Origin: Bradyrhizobium sp. JYMT SZCCT0180
GTDB taxonomy: Bacteria; Pseudomonadota; Alphaproteobacteria; Rhizobiales; Xanthobacteraceae
Direction: 5' to 3'
DNA: 64,000 nucleotides
NCBI RefSeq assembly: GCF_018130165.1
Contig: NZ_JAFCLZ010000031.1
Span: forward strand, 1-64,000
The number at the start of each line of letters is the position of its first letter. Position 1 is the first letter of the stretch. Below the pieces are notes generated by a model. The model ran no database searches and was not told the DNA's origin. It saw only the letters and a list, made by a program, of their open reading frames with translations. Below, in pieces: positions 25,686 through 35,278 of this stretch. A program made the translations under genes and the position numbers.

Positions 25686-26703
25686 TTATCGCGTGGCGAT
25701 TAGCAAATCGTATCGGCCCGCCGGAAACAGGTGCGCGACGCGAAGACCGGCACTGGTCACGAGCTCGCAATAGGCCGCTTCGGTTCGTTCGCGGCCGCCG
25801 GGCCCGCGCAACATGTTGAGGTCGCCCAATGCCGTCGACGCGGACTTGCTGGAAGAATCTCGCGGCGGCAAGAAGCGCTCGGCGATGACGACGCGGCCCG
25901 CATCTATCAGCGCTGAACGGCAGTTGGCGAGCAGTACGGCGCAGTGTTCGTCGTCCCAATTGTGAAGCACGTTCTTCAGAAGGAGCGTGTCGAAGCCGGC
26001 AGGCAGGCCGGCAAAAAAAATCCGCGGTGAGGAAGCTTGCGCGCGACTGCATGCCGGCGGCGGTTATGGCCTGCCGGGCAGCGGCTTCGCATCGTTCCAG
26101 ATCGAGGATACTGCCCGACGTTGTGGGACAGGCGCGGAGTATCTCGATGAGCAATGTTCCGGCGCCGCCGCCGACATCCAGAATTCTGCCTGCGCTGTTG
26201 AAATCGCCGGCTGCGATTAGATCACGCGCGACGAGGCGTGTCATGTTTGCCATCGCCGCGTCGAACACCGATGCGGCCTCGGGATCACGATGCATTTGTC
26301 CATATCGTCCGCCTTCGGCTCCCGCCAGCTCGGCCACCGTTCTGCCGCTCCGTACAGACTCGGAAAGCCCCATCCACGAACGCGACAGCATTTTTCCCTC
26401 GAACAGCGCCCAATTGCGCAGTGAATGCTTCGCGTCGTTGGCGAGGCATGCGCCCATATCCGTCAGTCGATAGCGGTTCGGGCCTGCCGATTGACAAATG
26501 CCGAGCGCCACCAGGGCGATTAGCAATCGATCGGTTGAAGGTGCGTGGGTCGAGCATTCATTGGCGACCTCGGTAGCGGTTCGTTCGCCGGCAGCGAGCG
26601 ATTCGACCACCCCAAGCTCAACCGCAGTGTACAATGCGGCGGTGACGCGGTGTCCGCCGAGAAGGTCCAGCAAGCGATCCGCGAACACGATGCCATCCGA
26701 CAC
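25686..26703 (-). pseudogene. SAM-dependent O-methyltransferase, frameshifted
   Basis: The first frame runs from GTG 26703 with an N-terminal dimerisation/winged-helix part (ALYTAVELGVVESLA, RYRLTDMGACLA), then the SAM motif RILDVGGGAGTLLIEIL. It fails at a run of eight T (26013-26020, minus strand). Removing one T restores DFFAGLPAGFDTLLLKNVLH, which joins NWDDEHCAVLLANCRSAL and ERFLPP to the stop at 25686. The joined 338-aa protein is a typical plant-O-methyltransferase-like (Methyltransf_2) enzyme. It ends a minus-strand operon with the Bug protein and MarR regulator, suggesting aromatic substrates. It could be inactive, slippage-controlled or a base-call error. Confidence 0.82.
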
Positions 26704-26717
26704 GGCGTGCCTTCCGT

Positions 26718-27695
26718 CTATCTGACTGACTTCAGGTCGATCGACCTCGAGATTTCGACAACACGCGCCGCCTGCTGCTCTACGAGTCTCCTCAGCACGT
26801 CGGGGCCGCCACCGATCACTTGCTGGCCCGCCGCCTTTAGTTTTACGGTGATCACAGCGTCTGACAGCACCGCATTGACGTCGGCGATGACTCGCTCGCG
26901 GATGCTGGCCGGCATGTCGTTTCCCACAAACAAGCCCGCGCCGCCTATAAACGAGAGTTCGTCGTAGCCTGCCTCAGCCGCGCTGGGGACCTCTGGCAGT
27001 ATCGTCGTGCGTTGCGGCTCGGTGGTCGCAACAAAGCGCGCTTTTCCGGCAGCGACCGCGGGCATCGACGTCGGAATGGCCGCGACGAAGGCATGGATGC
27101 GACCTTCCCCGAGATCGGCTTGTGGTTGGGAGGCGTCACGATAGCCGACATAGTTCATTTCGAGACCGCGTTGCTTCAGGAAAATCGTGAACACATAGCG
27201 CGGCAACGTTGGGCTGGAAGCCCATGCGAATTCGCCCGGTCGCGAACGGATGAGGGCTTCAAGTTCGGAAAGTGTTTTCACCGCAAGACTACTCGTGACG
27301 GATACGGCGACAACCACCGACACCGTAGGGACGAGTGGGACCAGGTCGGTTTGCGGATTGAACGGCAGGTTGTCTGCTGTGAGCGGCAGGACGGAGACCG
27401 TCCCGAACGTAGTGTAGAGCAGCGCGTGCTGATCGCGCGCGGAGACAAATGCACTTGTGCCAATGATCGTCTCCCCACCGGGCTTGTTCTCGATCACAAC
27501 CGATTGTCCCCAGCGTCTGGCCAACCCATCGCCGATGATGCGCGCTGCGACGTCGATTGCGCCTCCGGCTGGAAAGGGGACGACGATCCGAACGGTACGC
27601 TGCGGCCAGCTTTCGGCGACCGCGAACCTTGATCCGCCAACAATGACGAAGACGAGAATGAGCGGGGACACGACTTTTCGAAGCCAACAGAGCAT
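26718..27695 (-). CDS. Bug/TctC-type solute-binding protein
   Basis: A 325-aa periplasmic binding protein of the tripartite tricarboxylate transporter (Bug) family, which binds carboxylates or other small ligands. It has a signal peptide (LRKVVSPLILVFVIVGGSRF, cut near AVA), then the family opening SWPQRTVRIVVPFPAGGAID, RWGQSVVIENKPGGETIIG, and LPEVPSAAEAGYDELSF. No TctA/TctB membrane subunits are present, as is common for Bug proteins. It sits 10 bases after marR and 14 bases before the O-methyltransferase. GAGG precedes the ATG. Confidence 0.9.
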   Translation of the reverse strand: MLCWLRKVVSPLILVFVIVGGSRFAVAESWPQRTVRIVVPFPAGGAIDVAARIIGDGLARRWGQSVVIENKPGGETIIGTSAFVSARDQHALLYTTFGTVSVLPLTADNLPFNPQTDLVPLVPTVSVVVAVSVTSSLAVKTLSELEALIRSRPGEFAWASSPTLPRYVFTIFLKQRGLEMNYVGYRDASQPQADLGEGRIHAFVAAIPTSMPAVAAGKARFVATTEPQRTTILPEVPSAAEAGYDELSFIGGAGLFVGNDMPASIRERVIADVNAVLSDAVITVKLKAAGQQVIGGGPDVLRRLVEQQAARVVEISRSIDLKSVR

Positions 27696-27705
27696 GGGAG
27701 CATCC

Positions 27706-28215
27706 TCATACAGCTACTGGTGATCTCTTCTTTCGGCCCGTGCCAGGGCGGGCAAGCACTTCGTTCGCGTTGATCACGCGGATCAGCATTTGGATGAAAA
27801 AGTCGCGCTCGGCGGCGCTTAAGCCCGAGAGGAGTTTGTCCTGGCCGCGGCGCACGATCGGCGCGAGGTGTTGGTGAAGCGCCTCGCCACGCGGCGTCAA
27901 ACGCAGCTGGCGAACGCGGCGGTCCGTCTCACTGACGCGGCGAACCAGCAGGCCTTTCGCTTCGAGTTGATCCACGAGTAGTCCGGCATTGGTGCGATCG
28001 ATGCCAACGCGCGCAGCAAGTCCTACCTGATCGACGTCGGGCTCCCCCCACACATAGGCGAGCACCCCATACTGAAGCGGTGTGAGTTCGTTGCCTTCAA
28101 GCGACTCCGCCATCGCCGTCGTGCAAATCTGCTGAAACCGCCGGGCCAGAGGCATCGGCGCGAGCCGCACCGGAATTTGTGTCCGTTTTTCGGTGGGACT
28201 GGGCGCGCGTGTCAT
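27706..28215 (-). CDS. MarR-family transcriptional regulator
   Basis: A 169-aa winged-helix regulator. The HTH reads ELTPLQYGVLAYVWGEPDVD, VGLAARVGIDRTNAGLLVDQ, and the wing KGLLVRRVSETDRRVRQLRL with the family's D-x-R signature. C-terminal helices (LIRVINANEVLARPG) would form the dimer. MarR proteins usually repress a divergent or own operon and release on binding a phenolic ligand. It heads the operon with the Bug protein and O-methyltransferase and is divergent from the tannase/esterase gene, so both could be its targets. An AT-rich spacer (28218-28260) is a likely operator region. Confidence 0.9.
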   Translation of the reverse strand: MTRAPSPTEKRTQIPVRLAPMPLARRFQQICTTAMAESLEGNELTPLQYGVLAYVWGEPDVDQVGLAARVGIDRTNAGLLVDQLEAKGLLVRRVSETDRRVRQLRLTPRGEALHQHLAPIVRRGQDKLLSGLSAAERDFFIQMLIRVINANEVLARPGTGRKKRSPVAV

Positions 28216-28335
28216 GTCGAGCTATAATCAAATATTTTATCATCATATATTTGATTATATCTCGCGTCAAGGAGGGATAGCCGGAATGTGGAGGAGAGTG
28301 TGAACAACGCTTGCCAGCGCGGAGTCTCCGCTTTG

Positions 28336-28400
28336 GGTCATCAAAAGCTGACGGGAAGGTCCGCTCCTGGCGCAAAGCGGCCAGTCGCCCAGACAAGGTC
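28336..28400. repeat. Dispersed intergenic repeat, copy A
   Basis: GTCCGCTCCTGGCGCAAAGC after CAAAAGCTGACGGG matches the first half of the family seen at 25520 and 57993. Confidence 0.65.
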
Positions 28401-28539
28401 CGGAAATCGCAATCGCGTCGTTCTGACCAGCCGCCGGTCACTTCCAATCTACCCGATGGAAGGGCAGCCGGTCGGCATATCTCAATAGGTGCCAAGGGCC
28501 TGCGTTCAGTAAGTTCGACTTACAGCAGGTCTGAGACGT

Positions 28540-28625
28540 GCCGACCAGGCGGACGATGTCCGGTCTCAGGGGAAGATCGGAAGTCGCCGGTCCTTTGTCA
28601 AAGTGACGCGTTTGACCCAATTCCA
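28540..28625. repeat. Dispersed intergenic repeat, copy B
   Basis: GATGTCCGGTCTCAGGGGAA, GGAAGTCGCCGG and GACGCGTTTGACCCA match the second half of the family (compare 44160-44230). Confidence 0.65.
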
Positions 28626-28721
28626 ACATCCGGCAGGCTTTGCATTCTATGAATTATTATTGGCCCTCTCTATGATTGATCAACTCGGATCGCCTTGAAC
28701 TGCTGGTTAAGGGAGATGGCC

Positions 28722-30253
28722 ATGAAGCGCATTCTCGTACGACTAGTCCCATTGACCATTGTTGCGGCATCAATCGTTCCAGGTGCCGGCCACGCTCAAA
28801 CCCCTCTCGCCTGCGAATCTTTGGCGGGGTTAAAGATCGACAACGTCAACTTGCTTTCGGCGACTAAAGTCACTCAGTCTACGGACCTGCCTTCACACTG
28901 CCGCGTACTGGGTGTCGTGCGCCCCGCGATTAATTTTGATATTCGCTTGCCCGCCCAGAACTGGAATGGGAAGTTCTTCATGGCAGGCTGTGGCGGCTTC
29001 TGCGGCACACTCGACAGCGACCGGGTCGGCTTCACCAATGCGATGAACTATGCGCTGCGGCGCAACTATGCCGTTTCAACGATGGATGCCGGTCACTGGG
29101 GTCTCTCAGTGCTGGACGGACGCTGGGCTTACAACAATCGTATTGCCGAGATCGACTGGGGCAGCCGCGCCGTTACAGAGACGGCGAAAGTTACAAAGGC
29201 GATTATCCGCGCCTTCTATGACGAACCGCAAAAGAAGTCCTATTTCGCCGGCTGCTCGACCGGAGGTCGAATGGCGGCGCTGGAAGCCCAACGCTATCCT
29301 GACGATTTTGACGGGATCATTAGCGGCGCTCCGGCGCTCGATTACACCGGCCTCGTTGCGACGCACTTTGCCTGGCTGGTGCAAGCCAACACAGGCCCCG
29401 ACGGCAGGATATTCTGACCAAAGCCAAGGTTCCGTTGATCCGTGACGCGGTCGCTAACCAGTGCGGCGATGCAACCGGTCTCGTCGTCGATCCTGCCGCA
29501 TGCTCCTTCAAACCCGCGAGTCTGATCTGCAAGGCAGGGCAGAACTCGGAATGCCTGAGCGCGGCCGAAGCGGCGGTCCTCGAGAAGTGGTACGCTGGCC
29601 CCAAGAACTCCCGAGGCGAGCAGTTGTACCCGGGCGGTCTGCCGAAGGGCTCGGAACCCTACTGGCCTTTGTGGGTGACAGGGCTTGAGCCTGCCGGGGG
29701 CAAGTTGATCTACAGCTTTGGTCTCGACTTCCTGCGCTACATGGCGTTTCAGGACGATCCAGGCGAGCGCTACCGTGCCGCCGATTTCGATTTCGAAAAG
29801 GATCCGCCGCGTCTCGCTTTCATGGCTGCGATCTACAATGCAATGAACCCTGATCTATCGAGGTTTAAGGCGCGTGGCGGCAAGCTGTTGATGTATCACG
29901 GGCTCGCCGATCCGATCGTCACGCCGCAAAACACGCTCGACTATTACGCGACCGCCGAGAAGGCCGCAGGCGGAAGCGTTGCTGACCACTTTCGCCTTTT
30001 CATGATTCCGGGCATGGATCACTGTGGTATTCCCGCGCAAGCCGGTCCGGGCATCACCGAGGCGGGGTTCGATCCGCTAAGTGCGCTTGAAAAATGGGCG
30101 GAAGACGGTGTTGCACCGGATAGCATGCTTGCAACCAAGACCGACAAGGATGGCAAGGTTTTGTGGACGCGCCCGTTATGCGCGTTTCCAAAGAAGGCAA
30201 CGTACTCGGGAACGGGAGAAATCAAAGATGCCGAAAGCTTTCGTTGCGAATGA
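28722..30253 (+). pseudogene. Tannase/feruloyl esterase family protein, frameshifted
   Basis: Tannase-family esterases hydrolyse ester links of plant phenolics such as ferulates and gallates. The first part (ATG 28722, GGGAG upstream) has a signal peptide, CESLAGLKIDNV, FFMAGCGGFCG and the nucleophile motif FAGCSTGGRMA. It stops at 29417. Inserting one G near 29406 gives GPDGRDILTKAKVPLIRDAV, continuing in the frame that carries GGKLLMYHGLADPIV (acid) and PGMDHCG (histidine) to 30253. All catalytic parts are present. Divergent from marR. The missing base could be decay or a consensus error. Confidence 0.82.
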
Positions 30254-30299
30254 CTATCTATCTTTCTTTGAGAAGTCTTCGTGTCGTTGCCTTCCCATG

Positions 30300-30420
30300 G
30301 CCGCTGTTGGCACCTTTGAAACATGCCTGCCTATCCTGAGAATGTCCGTTCACCGGGGTAGACCGGAAGTGCCGTGGTCCGGCTAAAACCGACGCGAATG
30401 ACCCATCACGGACATGGGAC
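30300..30420. repeat. Dispersed intergenic repeat, copy C
   Basis: TTGGCACCTTTGAAACATGC, GAATGTCCGTTCACCGG and GACCGGAAGTGCCGTGGTCC follow the family order. Copy L at 60478-60640 is the same unit in inverted orientation. Confidence 0.75.
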
Positions 30421-30696
30421 CATTGGCTTTGACTGCATTGTTTGTGCGACATCGTAGCCAATATGAAGGTCTTTTGGATGGGCGTGGGATCCTGTAATCT
30501 TCTTTAAAGCTGTTTTTCGAGACGGGACGGGCCGACGTCTCCGTCTTCGAGACGATTGGCACCGGGAAATGCCGTCGGCGGGCATCGCACGCTCAATAAA
30601 ACCGACCATCTTTTTTTTGCTGGTTTATCAAGAGCATTCGCCGTGCGCATGGGCAGGCGAAATGCTTAATTTGACCGCAACGAGGGAGGGCTGCTC

Positions 30697-31968
30697 ATGG
30701 TTGGAAAAACTCATCCCGAACCAGGCGATCCGGCGGCGGGCAATGGAATTCTAAGCCGCCGCATCTTTCTTGAAGGCGCGCTCGTTGCCGGTGCGACCAG
30801 CGCGGGCCTGTCCCGCGGATCGGCAGAACCGCTTACGGTGCAGCCATGGATGAAGGTGCCGGGTCCGGGATTTGGGGGCTACGGCCAGCCTTCACCGTTC
30901 GAGAGCAAGGTCATCAAAGTCTTTCCGCCGCCCCCCAACCCGGCCGGTGTCGGCGCGTCACGCACGCCGCTGCATATGCTCGAAGGAATGATCACGCCAT
31001 CCGGGCTGCATTTCGAGCGTAGCCATTCCGGCGTCCCAGAAATCGATCCCGATCAACACCGACTGGTGATCCATGGACTTGTGAAGCGCCCGCTTGTGTT
31101 TACGGTCGAAGCGCTGTCGCGCTATCCGATGCAATCGCGCATCGCCTTCATCGAGTGTGGCGGCAACAGCCAGGCGCTCAACGCGCCTCAGGCGCAGCCG
31201 CTCAATGTGGCGGCTATTCACGGCCTGCTGGGTTGCTCGGAATGGACCGGCGTACGGCTCTCCACGTTGCTCGATGAAGCTGGCATCGAACCTCAGGCGC
31301 GCTGGGTGATCGCCGAGGGCGCAGATGCTGCCGCCATGAGCCGCAGCATCCCACTCGCCAAGGCGATGGATGATGCGCTGCTCTGTCTCTATCAGAACGG
31401 CGAGCGAGTGCGGCCTTCGAATGGCTATCCGGTGCGGTTGCTGCTGCCTGGGTTCGAAGGCAACATGAACGTGAAGTGGCTGCGCCGGCTCAAGTTGACT
31501 GCCGACCCCGCGATGACCAAAGACGAAACATCGAAATACACGATCCTGCTCAAGGATGAAAAGGCCTGGCAGTTCGTATTCCCGATGGAAGTGAAATCCG
31601 TTATCACGCGTCCGTCGCCGGGACTCACGCTGAGGGGACCGGGATTTTACGAGATTTCCGGGCAGGCTTGGTCGGGCAACGGCAGCATCCGACAAGTCGA
31701 CGTGTCGGCCGACGGCGGACGAAGCTGGGCGCCGGCTGCTTTGCAGGGCCCGATCCTGCCAAAGGCGCCGGTGCGCTTCCGCGCAGCATGGCAATGGAAC
31801 GGCGGTCCCGCCGTGCTGCAGAGTCGCGCCACCGACGACACGGGCATGATGCAGCCAACGCGCGCGCAGTTCGGCGACGAGCGCGGCTTGCGTGGGGTCT
31901 ACCACTACAACGCCATCGCAAGCTGGCGCATCGACGAGAAGGGGGAGGCTAGCAATGTTTACGTCTAA
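30697..31968 (+). CDS. soxC: Sulfane dehydrogenase molybdenum subunit SoxC
   Basis: SoxC is the molybdopterin subunit of SoxCD, which oxidises carrier-bound sulfane sulfur in the periplasm. The 423-aa protein has a Tat signal (SRRIFLEGALVAGA, about 20-33) and a sulfite-oxidase fold with the Mo-ligand cysteine in FIECGGNSQAL (Cys154). It also has YPVRLLLPGFEGNMNVKWLR and a dimer domain with GPGFYEISGQAWSG and VDVSADGGRSW. GGGAGG precedes the ATG. The stop overlaps the soxD start by 14 bases. No soxXYZAB genes are in the window, so the pair either works with genes elsewhere or serves another sulfite-type oxidation. Confidence 0.88.
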   Translation: MVGKTHPEPGDPAAGNGILSRRIFLEGALVAGATSAGLSRGSAEPLTVQPWMKVPGPGFGGYGQPSPFESKVIKVFPPPPNPAGVGASRTPLHMLEGMITPSGLHFERSHSGVPEIDPDQHRLVIHGLVKRPLVFTVEALSRYPMQSRIAFIECGGNSQALNAPQAQPLNVAAIHGLLGCSEWTGVRLSTLLDEAGIEPQARWVIAEGADAAAMSRSIPLAKAMDDALLCLYQNGERVRPSNGYPVRLLLPGFEGNMNVKWLRRLKLTADPAMTKDETSKYTILLKDEKAWQFVFPMEVKSVITRPSPGLTLRGPGFYEISGQAWSGNGSIRQVDVSADGGRSWAPAALQGPILPKAPVRFRAAWQWNGGPAVLQSRATDDTGMMQPTRAQFGDERGLRGVYHYNAIASWRIDEKGEASNVYV

Positions 31969-32491
31969 ATCCGTTGCAGTCTGCGTATCGCTGACTAGCG
32001 GATCGGCCGCTCTGGCCCAATCCCCGCAGTTCGGGCAATCGATCGAGCCCGCCGACATCGCAGCGTGGGACATCAGCATCGGACCGGATGGCGCAGGTCT
32101 GCCGCCTGGTCGTGGCACCGCCATCGAGGGAGAAGCCATCTACGTAGCGAAATGCCAGGCTTGTCACGGCGATAGGGGAATCGGGCCTAGTGTCGTGCTC
32201 GCTGGAGCGCTCGTCGGCGGCATGGGCACACTGGCACCGGACAAAACACCGATAAAGACTGTGGGAAGTTACTGGCCCTACGCAACAACACTGTTCGACT
32301 ATGTACGTCGCGCAATGCCATTCCAAGAGTCGAAATCGCTTACCGCGGACGAAGTCTACGCGGTAACGGCCTATATCCTCGATCTCAACGGGATCGTCGG
32401 GTCGAACGATGTGATCGATGCGCAGTCGCTGCCCAAGGTGAGAATGCCGAACCGGGACGGGTTTATCCCGTTCCCGCGCAATCCGAAGTAG
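31955..32491 (+). CDS. soxD: Short SoxD-like cytochrome c
   Basis: The heme subunit that passes electrons from SoxC to cytochrome c. The 178-aa protein has a signal peptide (MFTSKSVAVCVSLTSGSAAL, cut near AQS), then SIEPADIAAWDISIGPDG, GEAIYVAKCQACHGDRG with one CxxCH heme site (67-71), and the likely axial Met in RRAMPFQ. It is shorter than the two-heme SoxD of Paracoccus and has a single heme, a form often paired with SoxC in other bacteria. It overlaps soxC and is surely cotranscribed. Confidence 0.85.
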   Translation: MFTSKSVAVCVSLTSGSAALAQSPQFGQSIEPADIAAWDISIGPDGAGLPPGRGTAIEGEAIYVAKCQACHGDRGIGPSVVLAGALVGGMGTLAPDKTPIKTVGSYWPYATTLFDYVRRAMPFQESKSLTADEVYAVTAYILDLNGIVGSNDVIDAQSLPKVRMPNRDGFIPFPRNPK

Positions 32492-32514
32492 CTTCGGGGC
32501 CGGCCGTTGGTCCG

Positions 32515-32632
32515 CTTGGCACTTTCCGGACGTGGAAGTACTGCCTGACGATGTCCGTTTAATGGGTTTGACGCAGACTTCGCACTTGTGTGAAGCGAGG
32601 TCTGAAAATGAGCTAAAGCGGACATTATGCCC
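32515..32632. repeat. Dispersed intergenic repeat, copy D
   Basis: A diverged copy: GATGTCCGTTTAATGGGTTT, GACGCAGACTTC and AGCTAAAGCGGACATT. The outer marks of the family are kept while the middle differs. Confidence 0.5.
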
Positions 32633-32874
32633 GCAAGGGTGGTCTCGCGCCCCCGTGCCCCGTTAAAGCCCAATTTATGCGCCGCAGCGAGAGCTGCGCC
32701 ACTTTCGGACGAAGCGGTAGAGTTATACAGAATTCGGCAGACAGCCAGTCCAAAAGCCAAACAGCCAGGATGCGTCATCTCGACCAATAGTCCACGCCAG
32801 TGGAAAGAAGGAGACTGACCGTGCCCACCGTGTGGAGGGTCCGCATGTGTGGGCACCACAAAGGGAGGCGCAAA

Positions 32875-34113
32875 ATGAGATCCGATTTAAGATTATCGGC
32901 TGCAACTTTGCTGCCGGGCATAGTCGCGGCAGCGCTGTTGGCAGCGCCCGCGCGCGCCGATGTAGTCACCGATTGGAACGTCATCACCAATGATCTGGTG
33001 GCGAACGACGTCGGCAACAATCCCAAACTCCGCACCTTGGCCATGGTGCATGTCGCCATGTCCGACGCGATCAACACGGTTCAGAATCGTTACACGCGCG
33101 TGGTCGCAACGCTTCCGGCCGCACCAAGCGCATCCGCAGAAGCCGCGGCCGCGGCGGCCGCGCAGCAGATCCTCACCCAGGTCTATCCTCAGCAGAAATC
33201 CAAGATCGAAGAGGGCTACGCGGCATCACTCAAGGCGATCCCAGAGGGGCCCGCAAAGACCGAAGGCATCAAGCTGGGTATGGAGGTGGCCGCCGCGGTC
33301 CAGGCCGACCGCGCCAACGACGGCACCAACGCTCCCGACGCTTACAGGCCGCACGCTGCTCCCGGGGCCTACGTGCCGACGTCACTGCCGGCGTGGGAGC
33401 AATATGCGCGCGCGAAGCCATGGGTGCTCAACGGCGCCGACCAGTTCCGGCCCGGCCCGCCGCCGACGCTGTCGAGCGCAGAGTGGGCCCGCGACTACAA
33501 CGAGGTGAAGAGCCTCGGCGGCACCAAGAGCACGGCGCGCACTCCCGAGCAGACCGAAGCGGTAACATTTTGGGGCAACGTCAATTTCGGCCCTGCGCTG
33601 CAAGCGGCGGCGCGCGAGCTTGCGAAGACAAAGGAAATGCCGCTCGCTGAATGTGCGCGCCTGTTCGCGCTGCTCAACATGGGTCTGGCGAACGCCTACG
33701 TTCTCAATTGGGAGGCGAAGTACTACTACAATTTCTGGCGGCCCGTCACCGCTATCCGCAATGGCGACCAGGACGGCAACGATGCGACCGAGCGGGATGC
33801 CGGCTGGACATCGTTCAATCCGACGCCGATGCATCCTGAATACCCGTCGCAGGCGACCTACAACGCCACCACAGCGGTGGCGGTCCTGGAATCGGTTTTC
33901 GGGCCGGTGAAGGCCATTCCGTTCACGGCGACCGATGTGCGGGATCCGAAGCGGACCAGGCAGTTCGCCAGCCTGGCCGATATGGCCGAGGAGCAGAAGA
34001 ATGTCCGCGTCTGGGGTGGCGTGCACTATCGATTCGCGATCCGCGCCAGCGAGGATGTAGCCCCAAAGGCCACGGCCTACCTGATCGAGAATACGCTCAA
34101 GCCGGCACGCTAA
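32875..34113 (+). CDS. Haloperoxidase-like PAP2-superfamily protein
   Basis: A 412-aa exported protein of the vanadium haloperoxidase/PAP2 type. The signal peptide has LSAATLLPGIVAAALLAAPA (cut near ARA). The family core YYYNFWRPVTAIRNGD supplies basic residues, and VWGGVHYRFAIR near the C-terminus has a conserved His. The usual PSGH that carries the acid-base His is replaced by HPEYPSQATYN, so classical haloperoxidase or phosphatase activity is doubtful. GGGAGG before ATG 32875 decides the start over an upstream in-frame site. It stands alone downstream of soxCD, separated by a repeat. Confidence 0.8.
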   Translation: MRSDLRLSAATLLPGIVAAALLAAPARADVVTDWNVITNDLVANDVGNNPKLRTLAMVHVAMSDAINTVQNRYTRVVATLPAAPSASAEAAAAAAAQQILTQVYPQQKSKIEEGYAASLKAIPEGPAKTEGIKLGMEVAAAVQADRANDGTNAPDAYRPHAAPGAYVPTSLPAWEQYARAKPWVLNGADQFRPGPPPTLSSAEWARDYNEVKSLGGTKSTARTPEQTEAVTFWGNVNFGPALQAAARELAKTKEMPLAECARLFALLNMGLANAYVLNWEAKYYYNFWRPVTAIRNGDQDGNDATERDAGWTSFNPTPMHPEYPSQATYNATTAVAVLESVFGPVKAIPFTATDVRDPKRTRQFASLADMAEEQKNVRVWGGVHYRFAIRASEDVAPKATAYLIENTLKPAR

Positions 34114-34324
34114 TGCCGTAGCCAAAACGTAATACCCCGGGCTCGTGATGCGAGTCCGGTTATTCATCAAAATCCGAACTTTGTAGTTGCGATTGCCGCT
34201 ACAGAAGAGGTCGCCTCTGCGCGGGCGCGAGGGCGCCGGGGCTGATCGTGCCGCAAGCACTTTTGGTGTCTGCGAACGAGGTCATCGATAAGGGCAGGGA
34301 CGGTCTGTCGACGAAGCGCTGCGC

Positions 34325-34452
34325 CTCGTCGGTTGCGAGCATGTCCGCTTCGGGCGCCTTTGCGACATGCCGACAACCTTTGGTCCGCTGTTGAGGGCAA
34401 AGCCGACTTCCCGAAGGCCCGCCTGGACTTCTCAGTTTGACCCGGAACGGAC
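34325..34452. repeat. Dispersed intergenic repeat, copy E
   Basis: GTCCGCTTCGGGCGCCTTTG, ACATGCCGACAACCTTTGGT and TTTGACCCGGAACGGACC follow the family order with substitutions. No gene is supported from 34114 to 34851. Confidence 0.65.
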
Positions 34453-34851
34453 CTCGTCGAGGGGCGCGTTCTCGAAGCGTACAAATTTCTTGATCCGTTC
34501 CCATATCTCCTCAGGTGTTGGCCCCTTTCCATTCCGTTCGATGGCTAGTGGCCCCTTTACAACTTTAGCAGTGGCTCCTTTTGAATCGGGAACCGCGTCG
34601 GGGGAATGAGAGTTTTGGGATGGGGCGACGGAGGTTCCCATGTCGGAGCGACGGCACATTGAACACGATCACCCCCCTTTGGACGAGCGGTTAGCCCTAG
34701 AGGCAATCAAACTTAATCCGCCAAAAGTCTGAAGCCGGGATCGAAGCGGCAGACGCTTCTACGCAAAGCCCGCGAGGCAGAAACCGCCGCCAGCATTACC
34801 GCCTGGATTTCGTCACCCGGACTGAAGCCGCCAGAATAGGGAGGCAGCGCA

Positions 34852-35040
34852 GTGATTAAGTCGATAGGGTGCTTCGTATGCGATGAAACGCGGTGCGTCT
34901 GTGACGCCCACCCTGACCGGCCATGGTCAGGGAAATATGCGTGCGGTTGCGGTGCCACCGCCATGGCCTGTCCCTCATGCAGCAGGTTCATTCCGCTGCC
35001 ACAACTCAACAAGGGATTTGAAGTAAAGGTACAAAGTTAA
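34852..35040 (+). CDS. 62-aa eight-cysteine microprotein
   Basis: A GTG start at 34852 behind GGGAGGC gives 62 residues with eight Cys in pairs: CFVC (7,10), CVC (15,17), CGC (31,33) and CPSC (40,43). The spacing suggests a rubredoxin-like or zinc-ribbon knuckle arrangement binding one or two metal ions. The family is not recognised. It has no signal peptide, so it is probably cytoplasmic. The start rests on the ribosome site and the position of the first cysteine pair. Confidence 0.55.
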   Translation: MIKSIGCFVCDETRCVCDAHPDRPWSGKYACGCGATAMACPSCSRFIPLPQLNKGFEVKVQS

Positions 35041-35098
35041 CTTGTTCTCGATTTTACCCAGCCCTACTTTCCAGCACCGATTCACGGGCTGGTATGAC

Positions 35099-35278
35099 AT
35101 GCAGCACATTTACCGCGCTTTCCTGATCAGTTCGGACCACCATATCGTTGATCGCGTTGAGATCGAATTCGATGGTGATGACACCGCCAAAGAGCGCGCC
35201 AAGCGGCTCGTTGACGGCCATGATGTAGAGCTGTGGGACGGAACGCGGAAGATCGCGAAGTTCACGAACAAGAATTAA
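35099..35278 (+). CDS. 59-aa conserved microprotein, copy 1
   Basis: MQHIYRAFLISSDHHIVDRV, EIEFDGDDTAKERAKRLV, then DGHDVELWDGTRKIAKF. Homologous proteins are at 46846 (plus) and 51838 (minus), all with a YRA(Y/F)L-I opening, an acidic helix with A-x-x-RAK, and VELW-x-G. The beta-alpha-beta-beta pattern suggests a small compact fold. Function unknown; I recall it as common in Bradyrhizobium. A degraded GGCCGCC hairpin follows the stop. Confidence 0.68.
   Translation: MQHIYRAFLISSDHHIVDRVEIEFDGDDTAKERAKRLVDGHDVELWDGTRKIAKFTNKN

Noticed and set aside
25686..25970. Separate small methyltransferase gene
   Set aside because: Its sequence continues the O-methyltransferase exactly once one T is removed from the T8 run, so it is the second half of that gene.
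33382..34260. 292-aa minus-strand frame opposite the haloperoxidase-like gene
   Set aside because: Antisense of a gene with a signal peptide and family motifs; it has no recognisable features of its own.
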